DNA from: Hymenochaete sp. R1
Taxonomy: Eukaryota > Basidiomycota > Agaricomycetes > Hymenochaetales > Hymenochaetaceae
Assembly (NCBI GenBank): GCA_019400425.1
Contig: JAFREE010000097.1
Coordinates: 1 to 64,000 of the forward strand
Direction of reading: 5' to 3'
DNA length: 64,000 nt
The notes under the pieces are model-generated. The model had not been told where the DNA came from and did no database searches. It was given only the letters and a program-made list of their open reading frames with translations. Below are positions 12,901-22,884 of this stretch, one piece after another. Position numbers and translations under genes: made by a program. Numbering within the stretch: the stretch's first letter is position 1; the number at the start of each line of letters is the position of its first letter.

Positions 12901-13172
12901 GAACAACCATTCTTGGCTGTGGGCTTCGCGACGCGTCGAACCAACGTCCCGTCCGAAGTACCAGTGCCCTTCGCTTTCCCAGTTATCGGATTTCTCATAA
13001 TTGAAGTCGATGCTGACGAGCTTGACGATGAGCCAACGTCATCTTTGAAGCTCCGCTTCCGCTTCAAACTCGCAAATAGATTGCTAGTCTCTGGCGAGCC
13101 TGTGGATCGAAAGAAGCTCTCGAGCTTGTTGTCTTGTCCATGGAGCCAGCTCTGGGATTGTTTAGGGGCCAT
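9976..13172 (-). CDS. Large disordered protein with repeated PSSQ motifs and a PIP-like N-terminus
   Basis: No family recognised. The start is MAPKQSQSWL at 13172. Residues 14-21 (DNKLESFF) resemble a degenerate PCNA-binding PIP box lacking the leading Gln, and a KRKRS basic patch follows. The protein is Ser/Pro/Arg-rich with nuclear-type basic clusters. A short motif recurs: IPSSQTQ (near 12105), VPSSQIS (near 11870), VPTSQED (near 11670), FPSSQTE (near 11235), MPSSQTE (near 11140), LSSQTE (near 11000). These are Ser-Gln sites of the kind ATM/ATR kinases phosphorylate. A 48-base intron (about 11533-11580) joins the first two frames in phase. The last block, acidic and ending in MFSQSQDESF, needs another junction at about 10690-10800 that I could not place with confidence. 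It shares a 259-base promoter region with dUTPase. A role in replication or the DNA damage response is inference only. Confidence 0.65.
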
Positions 13173-13431
13173 AAAGCCTACTGAGTTTCTTCCGTTCTTC
13201 AGAAATGTGTGGTAGTTGGAAGAAGAATGAATGGCGAAGAGTGCAGTGCGAGTGAAAGCTTAAGCCCGGCCGGCCAACTCCGCGATCACCCCGGTGACGC
13301 AAAACGTGACACTATTGTGACACGCGCGTTGTAACGCCCTCGCGTGCATTTCAGCCCCTTCGTCCTTTCTTCCGCGTCACCCACTCACACTTCAAAACCA
13401 ATTTTCAAAACATTGCTCGTGTCTATCAATT
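13173..13431. promoter_or_regulatory. Divergent promoter (PSSQ protein / dUTPase) with CGCG elements
   Basis: 259 bases separate the two start codons. Within it are ACGCGCGT (13322-13329), TCGCGT (13340-13345) and CCGCGT (13372-13377), within about 110 bases of the dUTPase start. These resemble MBF-bound cores. The perfect ACGCGCGT octamer also occurs upstream of the WD40 gene at 2952-2959. Confidence 0.5.
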
Positions 13432-14349
13432 ATGGAAACTCCAACACTTATACCCGAAGGAATCGAGTCAAAAAAGCGTAAAGTCGAGCCAAGCATCGAT
13501 GCGGATGCCTCGTTCCCTACAACCTCTGATGAACTCCAAACGCGTATGGACAGGCCTACGAAGAACGGGTCCTCAACCCAACTTCTCGTCAAGCTTCTTT
13601 CCCCCAAAGCCAAGCTTCCCACGCGTGGATCTGCGTTCGCGGCCGGATACGATCTGTGCAGCGCCGAGCAAAAGGTCGTTCCGGCGCGGGGTAAGGCACT
13701 TGTAGACACACAGTTGTCAATCGCAGTACCATTCGGGCACTACGGACGTGTCGCACCAAGGAGTGGCTTAGGTGAGAGAGTTTTTGTACGTAACGACGAT
13801 GAAATCTTCTGATTATGCTATTTTTATCCAATTGTGTTGCAACGATCTTGGAACGAATTGGGTGAAAAGCGTCAAAGTTCATGATCGATACCGGTGCTGG
13901 CGTCATAGACTCTGACTACCGGGGAACCGTATTTGTACTTCTCTTCAACTTCTCGGACAACGATTTTGAAGGTATCCCCAATCATCATGCACGACCAAAG
14001 TCAATTTGCTTATCTGCTTTCCCGTCGCTGTGTGCGAATGGAATGGACGCGAATAGTCAAAGAAGGCGACCGTATCGCGCAACTCATCATCGAGAAGATC
14101 GCGGTTGCAGACATCGTCGCCGTAGACGTAAGTTTGTTCCCATGGATTTTTGACACGTCGAGGGCGCGAACGTTCGTCGCTGACCACCCTTTTTCTCTCT
14201 TTTCCTATTTGACCCCGCATTCCAAATTTACGGTTCCGGGTGCCGGTGTTCGATGTTATACTCGGATGTTGCCTCCGGTGCAGAACTTGGATGATACCGA
14301 CCGCGGCGCAGGCGGGTTCGGCTCGACTGGGGGACATACTGGCCTCTGA
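13432..14349 (+). CDS. DUT1: dUTP pyrophosphatase (dUTPase)
   Basis: Hydrolyses dUTP to dUMP and pyrophosphate, keeping uracil out of DNA and feeding thymidylate synthesis. All five trimeric-dUTPase motifs are readable across four exons: motif 1 AGYDLCSA (about 13642-13665), motif 2 PRSGL before the first intron, motif 3 [11 protein letters not shown] (about 13891-13923), motif 4 GDRIAQLII (about 14068-14094) and motif 5 [11 protein letters not shown] (about 14302-14334). The last is the mobile phosphate-gripping tail. Exon junctions fall in phase ([24 protein letters not shown]). A poorly conserved N-terminal extension of about 55 residues with a KKRK patch may be a nuclear signal. The start ATG at 13432 is the first in frame. 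Confidence 0.96.
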
Positions 14350-14701
14350 GCCTTTTTTGTCAACAAAACATTTCTGAAAGACGAGTCAGTAGATAAAAGA
14401 TCATACGTAGAGTACAATAGATCGAGGACAAAGAGGACTGGGTTTGACCCCAGATTTTGGGCATTGTTATCGTTTCTGATGCGAGTTCTGATCTAAGAGG
14501 GTTTAAGTAAGGTTCGGTTCGGAGACACCGGAAGGTTGGGCCGAGTCGAGTGCCGATCTGCCGATTTTTTACCGAATAAAGAAGGTGTACCGTTTTCCGG
14601 CCTCGAGGCAGCGGTGCATACAAATATGGAAGTCCCACTTGAACATGCAGCAGAAACACGACCCTCTGTCGTTCCTTTCTCCTTTCCCTTAGTCCGTCGT
14701 C
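14350..14701. other. Intergenic, dUTPase to F-box gene
   Basis: 352 bases between two rightward genes. No gene or clear site seen. It presumably holds the dUTPase 3' end and the F-box promoter. Confidence 0.5.
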
Positions 14702-16652
14702 ATGCTCCTCACGCCCCTCGCAAGCCCCTCCAAGTACCAAGCAGCGCTTTGTCGCCCGTTACCCAAGCTTGCTCACGAACACAACCATAAACTAGGCCAA
14801 AGAGCTTTCGATCGCTCTGATGACGGGGAGGACGGCGATGACGGCTCTCTCTCAGGATCAGGCTCCGACTCTGATAAGTTCGAGTTCGACTTTGACGAGG
14901 ACGATGAAAGCGATAGCGGGAGCAACAGCGACGAGGACATTCTCGATGTTGTTGCCACTTGCAACGCGAAGCCTTTGAGCAGCGTCCTTCCGGTCCCGGC
15001 CCCTGAAGACGGTCCAAACGCCCACTCCGACCAGCTTGCCCTGCCGGTCGAACTCATCCTTTCAATCGTTGAGCTGGCTTCGACGCATAGAAAGACCGCT
15101 CTCACTCTCTGTCGTGTCTCGTCCTGGATTCATGCAGTTGTTTTACCAACTCTGTATCGCACCCTAGTTTTGCACGAGGACCGCGAACGGCCCATGTGCA
15201 TCACGAACGCGATGGCATCCAACGCGAACAGCAATGTGAATCACGGGCAAGCATCCGCGCCGGTTGCAATATCCATGCCTTTTCGGACCATTGGAGAAGG
15301 CCGGCCTGCGGATGATCATGACGAATGCGAATGTAAATGCGGGGAGGGTAGCGGTGATGGTGATGGTGATGGTGATGATGCGGGGGAAGAAGGGTCTTGT
15401 TTGATTTTCGGATCGAAGTCATTGCAAAGGCAGCAATTGGCCAACCCGCTCGAGCATGTCCGCTCACTTTGGGTGGACGTCGTGCCAGAACGTGCACCGT
15501 ATTCGCTCGATGCATTCCCGAACCTTGAGCAGCTGGCTCTCCCACTCGAAGCTCATGCGACGATATGCAACTCCACACGATATCGCAATCACCCGGAATC
15601 CGAGCCTGCACCCGAAGTCGAGGTTAGTGCAGGAGGTGAAGCCGCGGATGATAGGAATGCATTGGAGTTACAGGAGGTGGATGGAACAGATACCAATGCC
15701 ACCGACGATAAGGACCTGGACCGGGAGGAGCATGAGAACGAGGCTGAAGCTGAGGCTGAGGCTCCTATCGCGGACTCGGACTCAGACTCGGACTGTGATG
15801 ACCTGGCCGAAGATAACGACTTTCACGACGATTTTGGCTGCGAGTCGGATTTCAAACAGCCCCAGGCGGTCCGTTCGTTCACCGTTCTCGGCCAGTCTCA
15901 TCCTCATCGGTGGGCGCCTCTCACCTCGAACGCCGAAGGCCGAACATTCCTCCGGGGCGTCACTCACATGCGCATCCTCAACCTCTGCCTTTCCCATTAC
16001 AGTATGTTCTCTCTTATCTCTGCTCAAAGCTCTTCCAATTCACGCCCCTAACCGCATTTCGCGCGCACTACTCGCAGTTCCCATCAGCTTCACTCCTCAC
16101 CTGACACATATCTGCCTCCCCTTCTTCGACCTTCGCACAGACGAACCTATGACCGCGGCTGCTATGTTCAACGGTGGCCTTGCCGGTATTAGTGATATCT
16201 CTCTACCTCCACTGGACGAAGTGAACGCCACTTCCATCCCTCCGACCTCACTCTTGACGTTGCCTTTCTCCACCCTGGACCCGCTGCTTTCCTCTCCTTG
16301 TATCCCTCATCTCCAGATGGTCGTCCTCACGCTCAACCCTCGCTACTGGCGCTTTGACGAGCGCAGCCTCAAGGGCTGGGCACTAGGTGCTATGGCTCGT
16401 GATCCGAGGCTGTATGTCATTGCTGAGACGAGAGAGGATGCAACGAGGGACTGGGAATGCGCACGGAGAGACTGGGAGGAAGAAGCAAGGGAGTTGAACG
16501 AACAGCGGAACGCAACTGGATGCGGAAATGCCACGCGCTACGCAAGTGCCAGAGGGAAAAGGAGGGGCGACGGCGCCGGTGGGGTCTGGGAGAAGGCGAT
16601 CGAAGTGAGGAGGAAGTTCCTCGAAAGAGCATCCAAGAGCTGGAGTAGTTGA
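14702..16652 (+). CDS. F-box-like protein with acidic low-complexity inserts
   Basis: After a very acidic leader (Asp/Ser/Glu-rich, about residues 38-85), residues about 115-160 read LPVELILSIVELAS, then KTALTLCRVSSWIHAVVLPT and LYRTLVL. This is the F-box-like pattern of many agaricomycete proteins, and F-boxes recruit Skp1 in SCF ubiquitin ligases. Two more acidic inserts follow: one from a GGTGAT microsatellite, and one Glu/Asp/Ala-rich at about 15700-15840. An intron at about 16003-16078 joins LSHY to IPISFTPHLTHICLPF. The C-terminal part is Leu-rich with a RYWRFDERSLKGW segment, then a charged helical tail ending ASKSWSS. Substrate unknown; such families are large in mushrooms. Confidence 0.75.
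15353..15380 (+). repeat. GGTGAT microsatellite inside the F-box gene
   Basis: Four perfect six-base units plus a partial one, encoding alternating Gly-Asp. It lies in frame and expands an acidic linker, so it may vary in length between strains. Confidence 0.8.
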
Positions 16653-17582
16653 AGATTCCCGGACTTCTCCGCCTGCTTATGTTGCTCCCTTGGACTAAGC
16701 TTCTTCGTGTCTCGTTTCATATCCGAGCCACGGACAAACTGCATCTCAAATTTGCATTTGGATACCATTATCTATACCCCGTTCTCTTTCCGATTTTTCA
16801 CCATTCTACACTCATATTTTACGCTTCCCGAGCCTAAGTCTCTACGTCTTGCCTACGTCTTCTTCACGTTCCGTCTACGCATACTCTACAATTTTTTTTC
16901 AGCTCTTAAGCCCAGATGTTGCTTTCCCCCTGCCTTTCGAATAGGTTTGATCCCCGATCGTGCATCTCCACTCTCAATCGTCTTGTCCTTTTGATTTTGT
17001 TTTGGGTTTTTATTTCTCGTCTTTTTCATGCATCATCACCATCACCTTCCCTTCTTCTATCAACACCACTCCCGAAAACCCATATCCCTTCCACATTCCA
17101 TGCCCTCCTGTTCATGCCAAACGATCTGAACCAATAGGTAAGTGCATACATCACAAGTATTCAATAGCAAGTAACAAGTATCACAACAAGAGAAACAGAG
17201 ACAGTAGAATTTCTATGTATGTAATATCTATCTATCAATGAGACCGAGAGCATCATCTCACAACGCACAACGACTCTCAGTTCGCCTGTCAGGTCCTGAG
17301 TGTTACATCCTCATTAGATTAGGCTTCTTCCATGAATGATAATAATAATAATCAAGCATCATAGTCAATAGGTAAGGCTGAGCGTCCTATCCGTTAGTAC
17401 TGTACATACATGCATACCGTTATGAGCAGAAAGCAGGAGCCGGACAGAAAGAAGAAAAAAGTACAACATAATGCGAGGAGGCAGCATAAGGAATCAAGTT
17501 GCAAGAAACGACGTGATTGTTTTTCGTATACGTATCATTCGTGTGTGCACTTCATTTGCATGCACCACTGGCAGGAGCGACT
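16653..17582. other. Intergenic between convergent F-box and WW genes
   Basis: About 0.93 kb of CT-rich and then AT-rich sequence. It contains an AATAATAATAAT run near 17340 on the plus strand. No supported gene was found. Confidence 0.5.
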
Positions 17583-18793
17583 CTACCAATCGTCGCCACC
17601 CCCACCAAAGTCTCCTCCCCCTCCATAATCTTGATCATACTGATCCTCGCGGCCTAATTATAACAAGCACACGCCCGTCAGTACGAACAAGCCACGATAA
17701 CCATGATCCAAGAGCGGAAGAGAAGAAGAGAGATACTCACCATCCTCGTACGCCTCCCTCTCCTCATGGTCCTCATGATCCTCAAACGCCTCCGTCAACA
17801 ACGCACCCCCAACCAACCCCGCAGCGCCAACACCCAACATCGTACCCATCCCCGGCCCGCTCTTTGCCGGCTTTACCTCCTGCGCGTACCCACCACCACC
17901 ACCGTACGCCTGCTGCGGTGGCGGACTCTGCATGTACCCGCCGCCTGGGGGGCCGTATGGCCCAGGACCAGGACCTCCGTACCCGGGACCGCCATAGCCT
18001 GGACCACCGTATGCGTTGGGCCCAGGGGATGGAGAACTGTATGCTGGGTTGTACCCATACCCGGGCCCTCCGCCAGGCCCGCCATACCCCCCACCGTACC
18101 CAGGCCCAGGTCTACTACCACCATATCCAGGACCAGGTCCGTATCCTCCCGGCGGTCCATTCTGGTTATACCCTCCCTGCCCCGGCCCCTGCCCCGGTCC
18201 AGGGCTTCCATACCCACCAGGCCCAGGCGGCTGCGCGCCGTTACTTTGCGAGTGCGAGCCTGAGTGACGTCCGAACCAGCTTCCCAAACCTCGATCGCCT
18301 GAAGATCCCGGAGAGTTGCCGGGGTTGGGGTTGGTGTTGTAGGGGCTCTGTGAGCGGTTGGGGTCTGGGAACGAACTGGGTGGACCGGGCGGGCCGGGAG
18401 GAGGGGCGTAGCGTGAGGGGGGTGATGGTGGACGGGGACGACCGCTGGGTGATGATGGGGGTGGGCCGAGTGGCGAGGTCCATTGCGAGACGCCGGTGGG
18501 GACGTAGACGTAGAACCTATTGATATGGTCGTGCGAGAGGTGTCAGCACGGTCAATGGTATGGTATGTGGCGTTGGATAAGAGATCGAGATGTGGTGGTG
18601 CATGAAACCACATAGCGAGTGAATACATGGATACGAGAAAGGAAATGCAAGAGAATGTGTGGAATGTGGCTTACCAAGCGTCGTTTTTTGGATCGTATCT
18701 ATCTACCCAGTCGTTGGGCAGAATGCGGCTGTCGGGGTTGCGTGGGCCCGGAGGAGGAGGAGGACCAGGGTACGGCGGCATACCAGACGACAT
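17583..18793 (-). CDS. WW-domain protein with Gly/Pro/Tyr-rich tail and glycine-zipper segment
   Basis: The start is MSSGMPPYPGPPPPPGPR at 18793. An intron (about 18516-18676) splits a WW domain at its middle Trp. The joined sequence LPNDWVDRYDPKNDAWFYVY followed by VPTGVSQWTSP has the two signature Trp residues about 22 apart, the aromatic FYVY strand and the terminal Pro. WW domains bind Pro-rich peptides. The centre is a long GYGG/PGPG low-complexity tract. Near the C-terminus a hydrophobic GTMLGVGAAGLVGGALL stretch resembles a glycine zipper or short membrane segment, followed by an acidic EDHEDHEE stretch. A second intron leads to a last exon rich in Gly and Asp ending GGGGDDW. Function unknown. 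The long plus-strand frame over it (17471-18523) is a shadow. Confidence 0.82.
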
Positions 18794-19930
18794 CTTCAGA
18801 ACACAAGCAACGAGCGAGAGTTATCTTTCTCTCTTTCTGAAACCCTCGAATGTAAGGAAAAGCTGAAGATGAGAGTAGGATGATGAAGGAGAGAGGCCAG
18901 CTCAGCGCCGAATCTGGCTATATATGTATTGTACAGCCCGGGCCCGGGCGCACTAGTACCAGTATTCGAGGGACACGTGCAGATCAGATGCAAGCAAGCG
19001 TAAGCCAAAGATCAAACCGGTGTTCACAGCGCAGTGCGAATGTATTCGTCTAGCACAGTCTAAAGAGTCAGTCAGCAAAGAATCAGAAGGAGCAACGGAA
19101 CAGTCGAATGAGATAAGAATAGACTCGTAAGCGGCCTCGTATCGATCGGACTACGGTATGGCGTGAGCTTGCAGCAAACTTCTCTTTTCGTGTAAGTATC
19201 CGTCCCAGTGATCTCTCACTGATGTATGCAGCAAGAAGCTGCGAGGGATCTCTGCGTTACGTTGGATCCTTTAGCAAAGTGCGAGGTTATGCCTGTCATG
19301 GCGATGAGAGCTTGAAAAGCTGCGGAAAGACACGAACTGAGCCAGGTGAAAAAAAGCAGTCGATCACTGCGCGCACTGGTATCCTGTCCGTGGGATTGTG
19401 GCGATGGGAAGGGAACAAACACAAACACACACAAGCAAGGCGATCTGCTTCTTCTTCACTCTCACCTTCATTCCTCACTTTTTTTCAATGGCAGATGCAC
19501 ACCGCAGAATAAGGTACGAATATTACAAACCAAGCAAGCTCTCTATTAATTTCGAATCATGGTCATTTCATGGGTCTGAGTTTACTCAATAGTAGCGGGC
19601 CCGGGTGTGATGATTTCCTTACTTGAGAATCTTTGATGACCTGGCAACAACAACGCTATTTATCTTCACAACTACAGTTCTCGCTGCTCAGCTCTTGTGC
19701 TATCAACCTTACCTTCAAGTGTGCTACCGTACATCATCAGCCTTTGCTCAAAATGATGCTGAGTTAGGGAGAACACCTGTTTTTTTTAATATCGGAAGCA
19801 AAGTTCGCTTGCACGTCCTTTGTATCCAAAGCTCCTTAATCGAAATGCGGATATGCTTAGCGTCTCTTGTAGTTCTCATATATGGTGGTCAGTATGCTCA
19901 TCCTACTCACACACACGTTCACCTACCACC
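18794..19930. other. Intergenic between WW gene and paralogue A
   Basis: About 1.14 kb holding two divergent promoters. A GC-rich GCCCGGGCCCGGGC stretch lies near 18937-18950. Short open frames at 19222-19958 show no motif and do not splice into a sensible model. Confidence 0.5.
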
Positions 19931-20951
19931 ATGTCGCGTCATTACACAACTGTCGTAGAGGCTCCATTGAGTAAGAAGCTTCTCTTCTGTGAGTGATTAA
20001 TTGACCTCACATCCCCCTTGCCACGCTTTGAGCTCACTGATTGCCACCATATAGTCGGCAAGAAGCTCATTGTTAACTTCGAGAAAGAAGTTAAAGCGGG
20101 CGGAAGGTGTTACTATGTCGCTTTGCCGACTCTCTGTGAGCCACTTTCAAGTTCTTCTCTTGCCCCGTTAAGTTATTATTTGCCACTAATACATTGACAT
20201 GGCCCCTCCAATCATCGCCACGGTTCAACCAACAGCGAATGACTACGCTTGCCTAGTTAATCGTGACAACGTTGGCGGATCAGCATGTGAATATCGTGAG
20301 CAGGCGTTGGAGGCTCTCAACCCAATTCTCTTCGCATCAGAGATCCAGGCAGCAAGAAACGCGACAAAGCAGATTCTACGCATTGCGAAGAGGCACTACG
20401 ACGCGGAAAAAGGTGATTCTAGTCGTATACAAGATCAGATCGACCCCCAGACAAAAGCGGATGCTTTGAAGGAAATGGAAACACAACTCGGTGACATTAA
20501 CTTCAATCTTCTTGACGCCCCTCTGCTCGAGTCAAAGCATATTCCGGACTATGCCAAGAAACATTTGCGTGAAGATGATTCCGCCAAGTTACACAGTGGC
20601 TACGTTATAGTCATACGTGAGTTTCTATCAGTATGCTCTTTCTTCAATTTCGCTGAATGGTTTTTCGACGCCACATCTTCGCTAGCGCATACCGTCAAGC
20701 TTCGTTGCCCAAGCGAAGGTAATCAATGCGAGGCAGCAGATATCCTTCTAAGCAAACTTCATTGTCATAGCCATACTGAAGACTTGAGCCAAGCGGAGGA
20801 CAGCTTGTTGCAGAAATTGATGGAAGTCGCAGACGACCATCATCGCGTTCACGAATCTCTTCGTGATCGCTCACACGCTCGGCACGAGTTACGCACATGG
20901 GAGCAGCTAGAGAAGGAATGGATGGAGACTATGGGAAAGAGTGAGACCTAG
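19931..20951 (+). CDS. Paralogue A of a two-module Cys-Cys-His family (unrecognised)
   Basis: Four exons with all introns in phase 1: 19931-19988, 20055-20135, 20236-20616 and 20686-20951, giving 261 residues. Exon 1 is MSRHYTTVVEAPLSKKLLF. Exon 2 (81 bases) carries the family motif FGKKLIVNFEKEV ... YYVALP. Exon 3 starts with the first Cys pair (YAC, then 11 residues, then C) and reaches the helix end IAKRHYDAE. Exon 4 carries a second Cys pair (LRCPSEGNQC), the invariant H-x3-H (DDHHRVHE) and a terminal Leu/Trp helix (EQLEKEWMET). It is the most divergent of the five copies: the first Cys spacing is longer and the exon 2 Trp is replaced by Tyr. No known function; a zinc-binding fold is inferred only from Cys/His conservation across copies. 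Confidence 0.7.
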
Positions 20952-21312
20952 ACCATTGATTTCCCAGTCCAAAGCTCAGAAACAGTGATGAGAGGCGCGA
21001 GCGTATGTAATTTCATTGATAATATTGACTTCCTTCAACATCGATGAAATAATATTATGCGTTAAAGAAATGATAGCCGCAAAGCAAATGTCAGACCGTT
21101 AACGGTACTGCGAAATTGCGTATGCACCCTTTTTGTGTGAAATGAACTTCATTCCACGGCCAGAGTGCTGATCGATGAGACCATGTCGACATAGCATATG
21201 CACGGTGCTTCGAAGAGTCTTTCAGAAACCCGTAGGGTCGATACATGAGCAGATACCTCGCATCTGCGGCTCGACCACAATGTATAAGGTGCTCGACACC
21301 CAGAGCTGGGGC
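20952..21312. other. Intergenic between convergent paralogue A and ARL2
   Basis: 361 bases, AT-rich near 21000-21080, expected to hold both 3' ends. Nothing else seen. Confidence 0.5.
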
Positions 21313-22149
21313 TTATGATACGAGAGTAGGTTGTTGCGGTGGAAGAGATGGCACGACTGTCGAGCTGTAGTACAAGCGCTTCGCGACATCCGTAACGACC
21401 CAGTCCAGTCCCTCCAGCAAATTCTCTCCGCTCATAGCACTGCAGCTCCAGATACGCCAACGGTGAGAGCGGATAGAGGCAAGATCCAATTCGTCGCGTA
21501 TTTGGGCTTCGGTCATGGTCCCTTTTATGTCCGCCTTGTTGGCGAAGACAAGCAAAGAGGCTCCTGCCAGACGCTATATAAGTGTCAGAATAGTGTAGGG
21601 AGTGCCAGTCTGGAATGAGAGGGCACGTACATCTTCCGTGAGGAGCTTGTGTAGCTCTTCTTTGCAATCTCGCATCCGGAGTCGATCACCGGAATCAACC
21701 ACCCATACGACTGCATCAGTCTTTTCGAAATAGTTCCGCCAATATGGACGAAGTGAACGTTGTCCGCCAACATCCCCTACAGTAGAGAAAGCGATGAGAA
21801 AACAACATACCATCATACTGTAAACAAATACATCACATACATATGTTGAGCGTGTACCTGTCGCTTAGTTGTCAATAACGATTATATAGAGTACAGACAC
21901 CGCCTCACCTGCCACGTACGAAAGTCTTGATGTTGAATCCAAGGGTTGGACTAACAGACATGACGTCCTCCCCGTTAATCTTCTTTAGAATAGTCGTCTT
22001 CCCGGCGTTGTCGAGACCCCTTGTTCCAGATACAAGAGTCAGCTCCTTTGCACCGAGGATGACGCGGTCACAAATTGCATTACAGGAAGAGAATACGCAT
22101 TTCTCGCTCCTTCATGCGGTTTTTTCGGATGATCGTGAGGAGACCCATC
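21313..22149 (-). CDS. ARL2: ARL2-type small GTPase
   Basis: An ARF-family GTPase of the Arl2/Cin4 type, known for tubulin-folding cofactor regulation. The start [16 protein letters not shown] keeps the Gly2 of ARF proteins. The P-loop GLDNAGKT begins exon 2 (around 22020), followed by the switch I region [12 protein letters not shown] tiny exon encodes YTLNI and joins to [16 protein letters not shown] (switch II). NKAD (in [11 protein letters not shown]) and the SAMSGENL motif supply guanine-base recognition. At about 185-190 residues it has the normal size; it ends QQPTLVS. It has at least four introns, one only 9 bases into the conserved WDVGG coding region. It sits between paralogues A and B on the opposite strand with no obvious functional link. 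Confidence 0.95.
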
Positions 22150-22884
22150 GCGGTCGTTGACTAGAAACAGTCGAGACCTATCCAGTGACCGCGCCACGAT
22201 GCTCTCATGCCAGTTCGCTCTTGTACGAGCAGACGTATTCCCACACGCTACGGCCAAACGAAGCTAGTGGAAAGGTAGATTCACTTTGAAGCGTGGGAAA
22301 GTATATGCTTCGCGCCGATCACAGCTGAGACCGAACCGAACTGAGACGCGTGCGAGTGCGCCCCCCTCATCCTCATCCTCAATTTCCTGCTACCACGACC
22401 ACCTCCCTCCCCATCTGAGTTAGCCTTTCAATGGCATCTCTTACTCCGCTCAGTACAAAGTCAAAGCATATTAAGAGGCTCTAGTTTATGCCGAATGCCA
22501 GCAATAATATTATGTTTCTATGCGTACTTTCTTTGCACCCCCAATTGCCATGCTCAAACTAGCTGTTTGCATCAAGAATAGCTGCATCAACAATTTCTAG
22601 CTCTATTATCTCCCGGTCTCGTGCCTGCTATCGCCCTTCTTTCTCTTATGTCCTACGGGTGGACGTCCAAGAGAGATGCTGTATAAAGATGATACGCCCA
22701 ATGAGGTGCATGACGTTTCCTTTCTATCGTTGTGCATTGTTAACTGGTACAAAAGCAAATGCGTTAAAGTTCAGACTCAGACTAGTACATACGGAACTGT
22801 TACTATGCACGAGCAAACTGAACCAACGGGTCTTAAATAGATACCAGGCCACTGTTATCTCATTTTCTTGTCTTTCAGTGATCG
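22150..22884. promoter_or_regulatory. Divergent region ARL2 / paralogue B, partly duplicated upstream of paralogue C
   Basis: Two segments recur with mismatches upstream of paralogue C: the stretch around TACTTTCTTTGCACCC (22526-22541, repeated near 24374-24389), and the stretch just before the start codon around GAGCAAACTGAACCAACGGG (22810-22829; cognate near 24688). This indicates that B and C arose by duplication of a unit that included upstream DNA. Confidence 0.6.

Noticed and set aside
17471..18523. Long plus-strand open frame of 350 codons
   Set aside because: It lies opposite the WW-domain gene, is Arg/His/Pro/Thr-rich as expected from the complement of a Gly/Pro/Tyr tract, and crosses that gene's introns. 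A shadow.
19623..19958. Hydrophobic plus-strand frame overlapping the start of paralogue A
   Set aside because: It is in a different frame from paralogue A, has no consistent signal-peptide layout, and is not present upstream of the other copies.
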